64,000 bases of DNA, from the NCBI RefSeq assembly GCF_024158745.1, contig NZ_JAMZAW010000018.1, positions 1 to 64,000 of the forward strand, given 5' to 3'. Made by a program: the position numbers and the translations under genes. The DNA comes from Paenibacillus tyrphae (GTDB taxonomy: Bacteria > Bacillota > Bacilli > Paenibacillales > NBRC-103111). The notes beneath the pieces were generated by a model, which saw nothing but the letters and a program-made list of their open reading frames with translations, was not told where the DNA came from and made no database searches. This document shows, in pieces, positions 40,826 to 48,976 of the stretch. The stretch's first letter is position 1. Every line of letters begins with the position of its first letter.

Positions 40826-40837
40826 GAATATTTGTTC
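40826..40837 (-). promoter_or_regulatory. LexA (SOS) box of uvrBA
   Basis: Minus strand GAACAAATATTC, one mismatch to the Gram-positive LexA core GAAC-N4-GTTC. It lies 6 bases after the -10, over the expected transcription start, the usual place for repression. Inferred from fit, position and the known SOS control of uvrBA in B. subtilis. Confidence 0.65.
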
Positions 40838-40843
40838 CCATAC

Positions 40844-40872
40844 ATTATACCCTTTTTCTCTTTCTGTTGCAA
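40844..40872 (-). promoter_or_regulatory. Sigma-A promoter of uvrBA
   Basis: Minus strand TTGCAA (40867-40872), 17 bases, TATAAT (40844-40849). The leader to uvrB is about 135 bases. Confidence 0.8.
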
Positions 40873-40972
40873 ACGAATCCCATTTCCTGTTTTTCCAAAG
40901 CTTCGCTTGTGCAGAAAAAAGAAAAAGGATGCAGCACCACATTAACTTTAGATATCTAGGGGTGGAACGACA

Positions 40973-41764
40973 GTGGACTTGACTACATTAATAGGTATTA
41001 TCGTAGGCCTTGGCGGTCTGATCGGCGGCTATCTGATGGACGGCGGTCACCTTTCTGCGCTGGTGGTTCCCAGTGCCATGCTCATTATTTTCGGCGGAAC
41101 GTTCGGAGCGGTCATGATCAGCTTCCCGATGTCCCAGCTTAAGCAAATCGGCAAAGCTTTGGGGATGGCATTCAAAGAGCCGAAGCGCGACCACGCCGCG
41201 ATCATCGACGAACTGGTCGATATGGCCACGATCGCCAGACGCGAAGGCGTGCTTGCCTTGGAGCAGCGCGCGCAAGAGCATAGCAATCCGTTCCTGCGAG
41301 ACGGTCTCATGATGGTTGTCGACGGCACCGATCCGGAGCTTACCCGGCAAATTCTGGAGCTGGAGATGGATGCGATCGAGCACCATCACGAAGGCTACGC
41401 CAAAATGTTCGAGGCGGCCGGCGCCTATGCTCCGACGATGGGGATCATCGGTACCGTTATGGGCTTGATCCACGTGCTTGGCAACCTGTCCGATCCGGGA
41501 AGTCTGGGGCCGGCCATTGCCGTTGCGTTTACTGCAACGCTGTACGGCGTATCGTCCGCCAACGTTCTTTACTTGCCAATCGCAAGCAAAATCAAAATCC
41601 GCAGCAAAGAGCAAATTTCCGAGATGGAATTGATGCTGGAAGGCATCCTCGCGCTTCAAGCCGGGGAAAACCCGCAGCTCATCAAAAAGAAACTGAACTC
41701 GTTCCTCCATCAGGAACATAAAAAAGTCGAAGGCGCAGGTGAGGCCGGTGGCGCGGAAGAATAA
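40973..41764 (+). CDS. Flagellar stator protein MotA/MotP
   Basis: 263 residues with four membrane helices (about 4-22, 30-50, 150-172, 182-205). Carries the family stretches LIIFGGTFGAVMISFP, GAYAPTMGIIGTVMGLIHVLGNL and the Ala/Thr-rich fourth helix AIAVAFTATLYGVSSANVLYLP. It forms the ion channel ring around MotB. Start GTG 40973 after GGGGTGG. Overlaps the motB gene by 26 bases. No sigma-D promoter (TAAA/GCCGATAT) is visible before it, and no other flagellar gene is in the window. Confidence 0.9.
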   Translation: MDLTTLIGIIVGLGGLIGGYLMDGGHLSALVVPSAMLIIFGGTFGAVMISFPMSQLKQIGKALGMAFKEPKRDHAAIIDELVDMATIARREGVLALEQRAQEHSNPFLRDGLMMVVDGTDPELTRQILELEMDAIEHHHEGYAKMFEAAGAYAPTMGIIGTVMGLIHVLGNLSDPGSLGPAIAVAFTATLYGVSSANVLYLPIASKIKIRSKEQISEMELMLEGILALQAGENPQLIKKKLNSFLHQEHKKVEGAGEAGGAEE

Positions 41765-42542
41765 AAAGCAGGAAGCCCCCGAAAACCACGAGCGATGGAT
41801 GGTTACCTATGCGGACCTGATTACGCTGCTGCTCATCTTTTTTGTCATCATGTATGCGATGAGCAAGGTGGACGTGCAAAAATATGAGGTACTGTCGCAA
41901 GCGCTGAAGTTCGAATTCATGAAGGCCGATACCATTATGCCGAAGGGCATGGGCATCTCCGGTTCCGCCAACCCGGCGAAGGGCGGAGACGACAGCACGA
42001 AAACCGAGCAGCAGCTCAGGGAAATGAAAGAAAGGGAAGAGCAGGAGAAAAAGGAACGCCAGCTCGAAGATCTGCTCAAAAAAGTGCAGGTCTATATCGA
42101 AGAAAACAACTTGCAAACCCAAGTGTCTGCAGCGAATACGCCGCGAGGGGTAGCCGTCACGCTGGACGATCTGTTCTTGTTCGATCTCGGCAAAGCGGAT
42201 TTGAAGCCGCCCGCGATTCCGGTCTTAACCAAGCTGGCGAGCTTGTTCCCAACGCTCGACGCGACGGTCAGCATCGAAGGGCATACGGACGACCTGCCGC
42301 TAGTGACAGGCTCTTTCTACAAAGACAACTGGGGGTTGTCGCAGGCTCGTTCGCTTTCGGTACTGCGGTACTTCCTCTACGAAACACAGCTCGATCCGAA
42401 AAAACTCGTTTCGACGGCTTACGCGGATACGAGACCCGTGGCGGAAAACAACAGCGCAGAGAACCGCGCCAAAAACCGCCGGGTCGAAATTGTCGTGCTG
42501 CGGGAGAAGCCCGCGTCCGCACTTCAACCATCCGGTAATTAA
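41739..42542 (+). CDS. Flagellar stator protein MotB/MotS
   Basis: 267 residues. Single membrane helix with the ion-binding Asp26 in VTYADLITLLLIFF, a Lys/Glu-rich coiled-coil stretch (about 80-115), and an OmpA-type peptidoglycan-binding domain (about 135-250: SIEGHTDDLPL, NWGLSQARSLSVLRYF, NRAKNRRVEIVV). The RWMVTYADLITL form is closer to MotS than to B. subtilis MotB as I recall them, hinting at a sodium-driven stator; that is inference. GTG start inside motA. Confidence 0.88.
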   Translation: MRPVARKNKKQEAPENHERWMVTYADLITLLLIFFVIMYAMSKVDVQKYEVLSQALKFEFMKADTIMPKGMGISGSANPAKGGDDSTKTEQQLREMKEREEQEKKERQLEDLLKKVQVYIEENNLQTQVSAANTPRGVAVTLDDLFLFDLGKADLKPPAIPVLTKLASLFPTLDATVSIEGHTDDLPLVTGSFYKDNWGLSQARSLSVLRYFLYETQLDPKKLVSTAYADTRPVAENNSAENRAKNRRVEIVVLREKPASALQPSGN

Positions 42543-42585
42543 AACCCGTTCCATTGCTTATTACCGCACTAACCTCTTATTTGAA

Positions 42586-42634
42586 ACAAGCCGCTTGGCG
42601 TGACAATGTCTCTCACGCCAGCGGCTTGTTTTTG
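42586..42634 (+). terminator. Terminator after motB
   Basis: A stem of about 17 bp, ACAAGCCGCTTGGCGTGA with TCACGCCAGCGGCTTGT, followed by TTTTT. Sits between convergent motB and the minJ-like gene and may serve both. Confidence 0.93.
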
Positions 42635-42637
42635 TGC

Positions 42638-43930
42638 TTATACCGATTTGGAGCCCGAACGATTGCTGAGCAGTCCGACCGGCTTGCGGCTGAAGTACGC
42701 CCAGATCGGCCGCTGCCTTATCTCTGCATAGTGAAGCGCCTCTTGATCGGGCGCAAGCACGATGCCAAGCTGATGGTGCTCTCCCGAAAAAATTGCGCGC
42801 TTCAAAAATTTGCTTTCGCCCGCCAAATTCAAGATTTCCAGCTTGCAGAACGCCGAGTTCTGCTGCATTGCCTGGTGCAGCTCCTGCTTCGTACGGACAG
42901 GGATCCCGTTGACTTTGTGAACGATTTCGCCGACGGCAAGACCTAGCTCGTCCGCCGGACTGCCGGGCAGAATGCCCAAAATTTTCAGCCCGCGGCTCCC
43001 GTGTACATACAATGGACTGCGCCTCGCTTCATCCCACCGGCTGTAGACGATCATCGCTTCGTGCATCAGAATGCACAGTACGGATGCCACGGCCATAAAC
43101 GGCGGCCACCAAGCGGCTACGGCTGCAAACAGCAGCAGGGCAGCGGCATAGAGCAGCAGCAGGTTCGAGCTGAGCTTCACTTTCTCCTGGGGCAGCCGCG
43201 ACATCGTCATCTCGGTAAAGCCGATCATCACGGGGAAGCCGACGATCGTCCAGCCGTGCTGCCACAAATCGCCGCCAAGCAGCGGCGTCCAAGGCAGTGC
43301 CGTCCCCCCGGCCATCGGCACCAGAAGAAACAGCGTCATCGGCCAGTAGCCTTGCAGCTGATATCCGCCGACAATTTTGCCCCGCTTGCTCTCGTAAAAC
43401 ATCGGCGTGCCAAGCCGCGTGCCTTGAAAGCGCACGAACAGCGCTTCCGCCAGATGCAAAACCGCCACAAGCGCCAGCATGGACGGCATATTCAACGACA
43501 GCAGCGGTCCCGTCACCCATGCCCAGGAAGCCGCAGCCTCCCCTTCGTATAATGCGGGAAAAGCCCGCAGGACCGCCTGCACCAAACCGATGACGCCGAC
43601 GGCATAAGCCCAGCATAAAAAGCGCACCCGCGCGAAAATGAGCAGCAGAGAAACAAGCCACATCAGAACAACCGCCTCCGGCTGAACGGACGCCCCGATT
43701 CCCGCCATCAGGACAGAAGCGGCGAGACCACCCACCCAGCCCCACAGCACAGTTCGCCACGTTTCGGACAGTAGCGAATGCAGCTTGGTCGCGAACAGCT
43801 TCCGTTCGAACGCAATCTGCCGGCGGTACTGCAGCACGATGAATAGAATGCCTACATAGTAAAAAGGATGCGTCAACAGCTGCAACAGCGCCCGGAGTCC
43901 CCGGTACGCCAGCTCCAAACCAAAGTCCAT
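42638..43930 (-). CDS. MinJ-like multi-pass membrane protein with PDZ domain
   Basis: 430 residues. Seven or eight membrane helices in the first 300 residues, then a C-terminal PDZ domain (about 310-400: LKILGILPGSPADELGLAVGEIVHKVNG). Same layout as B. subtilis MinJ, which links DivIVA to MinD at division sites and also affects swarming. The neighbour ctpB and nearby ftsEX and uvrBA repeat the B. subtilis neighbourhood, supporting the call. ATG 43930 with AAAAGGAG; 45 further upstream codons are unsupported. Confidence 0.78.
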   Translation of the reverse strand: MDFGLELAYRGLRALLQLLTHPFYYVGILFIVLQYRRQIAFERKLFATKLHSLLSETWRTVLWGWVGGLAASVLMAGIGASVQPEAVVLMWLVSLLLIFARVRFLCWAYAVGVIGLVQAVLRAFPALYEGEAAASWAWVTGPLLSLNMPSMLALVAVLHLAEALFVRFQGTRLGTPMFYESKRGKIVGGYQLQGYWPMTLFLLVPMAGGTALPWTPLLGGDLWQHGWTIVGFPVMIGFTEMTMSRLPQEKVKLSSNLLLLYAAALLLFAAVAAWWPPFMAVASVLCILMHEAMIVYSRWDEARRSPLYVHGSRGLKILGILPGSPADELGLAVGEIVHKVNGIPVRTKQELHQAMQQNSAFCKLEILNLAGESKFLKRAIFSGEHHQLGIVLAPDQEALHYAEIRQRPIWAYFSRKPVGLLSNRSGSKSV

Positions 43931-44005
43931 GGCCGGCTCCTTTTCGAAGTCCCGTGAATAACAAGCCGCTGTGCAGCCAAAGCGTTCTTCCGACCGCTGT
44001 TGTTC

Positions 44006-44049
44006 CCGGACTTCTGGATTATCAATACGTTCTATAGGTTGAAGTCCGG
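44006..44049. repeat. Inverted repeat upstream of the minJ-like gene
   Basis: Perfect 9-bp arms CCGGACTTC (44006-44014) and GAAGTCCGG (44041-44049). A short palindrome ACTTCGAAGT follows at 44113-44122. These are the only notable items in the 318-base gap 43931-44248 apart from the ctpB terminator; the minJ promoter is not clear. Confidence 0.45.
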
Positions 44050-44134
44050 AAACAAAGGCGAACACTTCGTTTCTACAGAACGCTTTCCGCTGCTCCGCAC
44101 GTTATTCACCAGACTTCGAAGTTTCTAAATTAAA

Positions 44135-44183
44135 AAGAAAACCTCCAGCGAGGCCGTTAAGTCAGGCGGCCCCGATAGAGGTT
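44135..44183 (-). terminator. Terminator after ctpB
   Basis: Minus-strand AACCTCTA-CG-GGCCG with CGGCC-CG-T-GAGGTT, then TTCTTTTT. Sixty-six bases past the ctpB stop. Confidence 0.8.
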
Positions 44184-44248
44184 GTTATTTCGACGCGGAT
44201 GCTTCGTTTTCCTGCCGTCGGCTGAATTTCCCTAAATCCCGGAAGCCG

Positions 44249-45700
44249 TTACTTCTTAACGGCACCTTGCATGTACTCGACAGCCGCCTTAAGCTGCAGG
44301 TCGTTCTTTGGATCGCGGATCTCGGCCAGGATCGCCTTCTCCAGCTTGTTCGCCGTCTCGGTATCCACCTCGCCGGTGATCGGCAGACCGTTCAACCGCT
44401 GGAACGCCTTGACGGCCAGCGCGGTTTTTTCGCTGTAGTAGCCGTCCTGCCGGTCCGGACCGAGCCCCAAGCCCTGCAGCATGATCTGCAGATTTTTGAC
44501 GTCCTCGTTGTTCGTATCCGGCTTAAGCGTCGCTTTTTTGCTCAGAGGCGCCACTTTGAAATAAGCCGGTTGCTCCACAGGCTTCGTCGGCGCAATGCCT
44601 TTCTTGTGAATCCAAGTGCCGTTCGGCGTGAGCCACTTGTAAACGGTCATCTTGATGTTGCTGCCGTCGCCCATTTCTTTCTCGAACGTCACCTGAACCG
44701 TACCTTTGCCGAACGTGTTTTCTCCGATCAGCTGGCTGCCTGCGGAGTCGTGCAGCGCGCCGGCCAGTATCTCGGATGCGCTCGCACTGCCCTTATTGAT
44801 GAGCACCGACACCGGGTACGGCTTGCCGGCTCCCTGCGATGCCGTCTCCTCGCGCTTGCCTTTGCGGTCTTCGATCTGAACGATTCCCTTGCCTTTCGGT
44901 ATGAACGGCTCGACAATTTCCACGACCGCGGTAAGCAGACCGCCCGGATCGTTGCGCACGTCGATGATGAGTCCCTTCATCCCTTTATCCTCCAACGCTT
45001 TCAGCTCTTCCTTGAACCGTTTGGAGGTGTTGCTCGAGAACTGCCGGATTTCGATTTTGCCAATCTGTCCGGACAGCATCTCGCTGTATACGGTCTCGAC
45101 ATCGATGTCATCGCGGACGACGATCATCTGGATCGGCTCCGGCGCCCCGGCCCGCAGCACTTCGATCTTGGCCTGCGTGCCCTTGGGACCACGGATCTTC
45201 ATAATCGCCTGGTTGAGCGACAGCCCTTCCAGCTTCTCTCCGTTGATCGAGACGATGATGTCGTGCGCGTGAAGTCCGGCCTTCTCGGCCGGCGACCCTT
45301 TGATCGGAGCGACGATGGTCACTTTGCCGTCTTCGGAGGTCACCTCCGCGCCGATGCCTTGGAACGACGAGGAAATGTTCTCGTCGAACTGCTGCGCCTC
45401 CTTCTGATCCATATACACCGTAAACGGATCGTCAAGCGTGGACAGCATCCCGTTAATCGCGCCGTTCACGATCTTGTCGTGATCGACATCGTTCAAAAAC
45501 TTGCCTTCGATCAATTGGTACGTCGTTGCCAATTTTTTGTAGTCCTTGCTGGTCAGCCCCGATTTCACGTCGGCGGATGCCGAGCCCTCCAAGCCGACGG
45601 CGGCGAAAATCGACGGATGTACGATCGTCAGCGTCATAATGCTGCTTGCAAACATGGACAACAGGACAAACGCCAATACGGTACGTCCTTTAAATGTCAT
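44249..45700 (-). CDS. ctpB: S41 carboxyl-terminal processing protease, CtpB-like
   Basis: 483 residues. N-terminal membrane anchor (about 8-33), PDZ domain (about 95-185), S41 protease core with the Ser of NKGSASASEI and the Lys of TFGKGTVQ forming the dyad, then a peptidoglycan-binding type 1 domain (about 395-455: VKNLQIMLQGLGLG, TALAVKAFQRLNG). B. subtilis CtpB cleaves SpoIVFA during sporulation, the natural guess here. I place the start at ATG 45700, where the anchor begins; a TTG 24 codons earlier has no ribosome site. Part of ftsE-ftsX-M23-ctpB. Confidence 0.9.
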   Translation of the reverse strand: MTFKGRTVLAFVLLSMFASSIMTLTIVHPSIFAAVGLEGSASADVKSGLTSKDYKKLATTYQLIEGKFLNDVDHDKIVNGAINGMLSTLDDPFTVYMDQKEAQQFDENISSSFQGIGAEVTSEDGKVTIVAPIKGSPAEKAGLHAHDIIVSINGEKLEGLSLNQAIMKIRGPKGTQAKIEVLRAGAPEPIQMIVVRDDIDVETVYSEMLSGQIGKIEIRQFSSNTSKRFKEELKALEDKGMKGLIIDVRNDPGGLLTAVVEIVEPFIPKGKGIVQIEDRKGKREETASQGAGKPYPVSVLINKGSASASEILAGALHDSAGSQLIGENTFGKGTVQVTFEKEMGDGSNIKMTVYKWLTPNGTWIHKKGIAPTKPVEQPAYFKVAPLSKKATLKPDTNNEDVKNLQIMLQGLGLGPDRQDGYYSEKTALAVKAFQRLNGLPITGEVDTETANKLEKAILAEIRDPKNDLQLKAAVEYMQGAVKK

Positions 45701-45793
45701 TTTATGATCCCACACCGCCTTTGCTGTTCCCGCTACTTGACTAACTTGTCTTTCTAGTTTATGACAAGCCAAGAAAAAATATGAACAGCAGCA

Positions 45794-47020
45794 TTATCTC
45801 AAATACGGCTTCGGATCAACCGGATCTCCGTCGATGCGGACTTCAAAATGCAGATGGTTTCCGGTCGAACGTCCGGTGGAACCGACCTCTGCAATCTTTT
45901 GGCCACGCTTGACGGTATCCCCCTTCTCTACAACGATGCCGTCGTTGCGGATATGCCCGTACAGCGTCCATACGCCTTTGCCGTGATCGATGACCACGCA
46001 GTTGCCGTACCCGCTCCACCAGGACGCGACGATGACGACGCCGTCCTCCGCGGCAAAAATGTCGGTTCCGCCCGGCGAGGGCAGATCGAGCCCGGTGTGC
46101 GTTGCTTTCCGTCCGGTAATCGGGTCGGTTCGGGTGCCGAAGTCCGAAGACATCTGTACGACGCGCGGCAGCGGATAGCCAAACTTGCCGCCACCATAAG
46201 TATATGCCGGCGCAGCGGGAGTTGCCTTGCTCTTCTTGGCGTTCTCCGCCGCTTTGGCCTGCTGAAACGCGCGCTGTTTATCCGCTTCCTGCTTCGCCAC
46301 TTGAACGAGCTGCTGCTGCACTTCTTCGCTGATATCTTCCAATTCCTTTTCCTTTTGGGAAAGGCTTGCGATTTTGACTTCCTTTTCTTTTTCCTTCACG
46401 ACAAGATCGGCTTTGATGGCCGACGCTTGGGCGTATAAAGTTTTTACCTCCGCCAGCTGCTTTTCAATCACCACGCGCTTGTCGGCGATCACGGCCTTGT
46501 CCCGCTTGTTCGCTTCCAAAATTTCTTTGTCCTGCCCGACAATCGATTTAAGCGCCTGCAGCCGGTCCAAGAAATCGCTGAAGCTGGTGGAGCTGAGCAG
46601 CACGTCGGCGTAGGAAACGACGCCGTTCATATACATCAGACGCAGCCTGGATCTAAGCATCTGGTCGCGGGAGACGATTCTCGCTTCCGCTTCCTCCAGC
46701 TGCTGAGCGTTCTCCTTCAGAGAGGTCGTGACGGTCGACACTTGGTCGTTCAGCACGTTGAGCTTCTTGTTCGTCGCGTCGATTTGGCCGAGGATGGCGG
46801 TAATATCGTTCGACGTCTGCTGCTTTTCCTGCTGCACCTGATTGATTTGCTTTTCCGTCTCGTTCACTTTTTGCTGCGTTGCGGATTTCGTTTTTTTAAG
46901 CTCATTGATTTCCTGCTGAATCCGCTGCGACTCCGACAGCGCAAAGCCGTATTGCGGAGCGATAAGCGTTCCTACCAAACCGGCCGTGACAACAAGAGGC
47001 ACCCAAGACTTCTTCAACAT
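45794..47020 (-). CDS. EnvC-like M23 peptidase with coiled coil
   Basis: 408 residues. Signal peptide or anchor (about 1-27), a long coiled coil (about 30-250) and a C-terminal LytM/M23 domain with HTGLDL, WTLYGHI and HLHFEV, so the zinc ligands are present. Directly downstream of ftsX, a position held by FtsEX-regulated hydrolases or activators such as EnvC and PcsB. I expect FtsEX to control its peptidoglycan hydrolysis. ATG 47020 with GGGAGGAACGG. Confidence 0.9.
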   Translation of the reverse strand: MLKKSWVPLVVTAGLVGTLIAPQYGFALSESQRIQQEINELKKTKSATQQKVNETEKQINQVQQEKQQTSNDITAILGQIDATNKKLNVLNDQVSTVTTSLKENAQQLEEAEARIVSRDQMLRSRLRLMYMNGVVSYADVLLSSTSFSDFLDRLQALKSIVGQDKEILEANKRDKAVIADKRVVIEKQLAEVKTLYAQASAIKADLVVKEKEKEVKIASLSQKEKELEDISEEVQQQLVQVAKQEADKQRAFQQAKAAENAKKSKATPAAPAYTYGGGKFGYPLPRVVQMSSDFGTRTDPITGRKATHTGLDLPSPGGTDIFAAEDGVVIVASWWSGYGNCVVIDHGKGVWTLYGHIRNDGIVVEKGDTVKRGQKIAEVGSTGRSTGNHLHFEVRIDGDPVDPKPYLR

Positions 47021-47063
47021 CCGTTCCTCCCCCGACTATTCATCCGAGCTTGATCGTTGGTTA

Positions 47064-47978
47064 TTAAACTTTCAAAAATTTGCGGACCGACAGCGTGCTT
47101 CCCCAGATGCCGATCATAATGCCGATACCCAGCAGAAGCCCTGCCGTTTTAAGGCTGATCGCTTCAAAGGGCAGCAATTGAACGAGCAGCAGGTTCAAGT
47201 CAAGCTGGATCGCCCGCATCATTTCCCAATACCCGTACAGCAGCAGGCCGACGGGAATTGCCGAACCGATAATGCCGAGCAGCGCCCCTTCGATAAAGAA
47301 CGGCCAGCGGATAAACGAGTTGGTCGCCCCGACGAGCTTCATGATCGAAATCTCGCGGCGGCGCGCCACGATCGTAATTTTAATCGTATTGGAAATCAGG
47401 AACATGGCGGTCAGCGCCAATCCGGCCACGATGACCAGCCCGACGTTGCGGACGATCGACGTCACTTTGAACATCGTCTCAACCGTGCCTTGTCCGTAGC
47501 TGACCCGGTAAATCGGCTTCGTCGGCTTGCCGTTGTTCAAGCCCTCGATCTGCTTGGCGACTGCCGCGACCTCGCGAGGCTCGGTCACTTCGACGGTGAA
47601 GGAATCGTTCAGCGGATTGTTCTCGCCCTCGAACCCTTCGAGCAGCTGTTTCCCTTCTCCCAGCTTTCCGCGCAAGTATTCAAGCCCTTCCTCTTTGGAA
47701 ACAAACTTGACCTTCGAAACGTTAGAGATGGCCGAAATTTCGTTTTGCAATGAAGTTACCTGATCCTGCGGCGTCTTCACCTCAAGATACACCCGGATCT
47801 CGACCTGCTGTTCGATCTGCTGGGTCAAGTAATTGACATTCAGCGTCAGAAGCAAAAAGACACCCAAAATAAACAAAGAAATCGCAATCGCACTAATGGA
47901 GGCAAAGGACATCCAGCCGTTTCGAACGACGTTTTTACCGCCTTCGCGAAGATGCCGCACGGCCGTGTTAATCCTCAT
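47064..47978 (-). CDS. ftsX: Cell division ABC permease FtsX
   Basis: 304 residues, four membrane helices (about 23-45, 165-195, 215-245, 275-297) with one large outer loop. RHLREGGKNVVRNGWMSFASISAI is the family start; NTIKITIVARRREISIMKLVGAT is the coupling helix. Start at ATG 47978 fits homologue N-termini and overlaps the end of ftsE by 11 bases; a GTG four codons earlier is the alternative. Works with FtsE to switch on an outside wall hydrolase. Confidence 0.94.
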   Translation of the reverse strand: MRINTAVRHLREGGKNVVRNGWMSFASISAIAISLFILGVFLLLTLNVNYLTQQIEQQVEIRVYLEVKTPQDQVTSLQNEISAISNVSKVKFVSKEEGLEYLRGKLGEGKQLLEGFEGENNPLNDSFTVEVTEPREVAAVAKQIEGLNNGKPTKPIYRVSYGQGTVETMFKVTSIVRNVGLVIVAGLALTAMFLISNTIKITIVARRREISIMKLVGATNSFIRWPFFIEGALLGIIGSAIPVGLLLYGYWEMMRAIQLDLNLLLVQLLPFEAISLKTAGLLLGIGIMIGIWGSTLSVRKFLKV

Positions 47979-48654
47979 AGCCGTAGTCACCCCTTACCTC
48001 ATCCCGGACAAGCCTGCCCGATTCGATGGCCAGTACCCGCTTGCGCATCGTGTTGACGATTTCTTTGTTGTGCGTTGCCATAATGATGGTCGTACCGCGG
48101 AAGTTAATTTCTTCCATCAGCTTCATAATGCCCCAAGACGTATCGGGATCAAGGTTCCCCGTCGGCTCGTCCGCGACGATGACGGAAGGGCTGTTCACGA
48201 TCGCCCGGGCAATGGCGACCCGCTGCTGCTCGCCCCCGGAAAGCTGGGTCGGCAGAGAATTGATTTTGTCCTTGAGCCGTACGAGCTCCAGCACTTCGAG
48301 CGTGCGTTTCTTGATGAGCTTCTTCGGCGCCTCGATCACTTCCATGGCGAAGGCGACGTTCTCATATACGGTAAGCTTCGGGAGCAGCCGGAAGTCTTGG
48401 AAAATGACCCCGATATTGCGCCGGACAAACGGAATTTTGCGCTGTTTGAGCTTTTCCAGATTGAAGCCGTTGACGAATATCGTGCCTTTGGTCGGTCGCT
48501 CTTCTCTGTAAATCAATTTCATAAAGGTCGATTTGCCGGCGCCGGAAGGGCCAACGACATAAAGGAAATCGCTTTGGTCGACCTTGACGCTAATGCCTTT
48601 CAAGGCATGGCTGCCGTCAGGATACGTTTTCCAAACGTCCTGCATTTCGATCAC
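47968..48654 (-). CDS. ftsE: Cell division ATPase FtsE
   Basis: 228 residues, the standard FtsE length, if started at GTG 48654 ([12 protein letters not shown]), 8 bases after AGGAT. Walker [10 protein letters not shown], signature LSGGEQQR, Walker [13 protein letters not shown] and H-loop MATHN are complete. Another 30 codons are open upstream but have no site. First gene of ftsE-ftsX-M23. Confidence 0.95.
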   Translation of the reverse strand: MIEMQDVWKTYPDGSHALKGISVKVDQSDFLYVVGPSGAGKSTFMKLIYREERPTKGTIFVNGFNLEKLKQRKIPFVRRNIGVIFQDFRLLPKLTVYENVAFAMEVIEAPKKLIKKRTLEVLELVRLKDKINSLPTQLSGGEQQRVAIARAIVNSPSVIVADEPTGNLDPDTSWGIMKLMEEINFRGTTIIMATHNKEIVNTMRKRVLAIESGRLVRDEVRGDYGYED

Positions 48655-48732
48655 GATATCACATCCTGAAAAATTTGCGAGTCTGTAGACCGCCTCGAGG
48701 GCGGACTTGATGCCAGCCTTTACAAGTTCGAC

Positions 48733-48761
48733 ATAAAAGCGCAAAATCCTTTATCCGACAA
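48733..48761 (-). promoter_or_regulatory. Possible ftsE promoter
   Basis: Minus strand TTGTCG (48756-48761), 17 bases, TTTTAT (48733-48738). Modest fit. The remainder of the 322-base divergent gap (48655-48976) shows no good promoter for the vanW gene. Confidence 0.4.
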
Positions 48762-48976
48762 TGAATTTCTACAGTTTCTTCACATTTCGGAACACCGGTT
48801 CGGGTCGGAGTATAAGGCAGTGCGGTTCGCCGATTCGCTCTTCTTCGACCGGATCGTACAGCCCGCGCGGCCTTGCGCGGACGGTTGGCGAATGACGACG
48901 AATGGAAAGTTTCGGGGCTTGGCCGCATATAGATGGAGAGGTACGAGTGTATCGAGGAACAAAAGGAGAGCCCGTC

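Noticed and set aside
40880-40972. Sigma-D promoter for motAB
   Set aside because: No TAAA-N15-GCCGATAT-like match was found.
44267-45757. 496-codon open frame antisense to ctpB
   Set aside because: Shadow with low-complexity Arg/Asp/Leu composition; ctpB has intact catalytic motifs.
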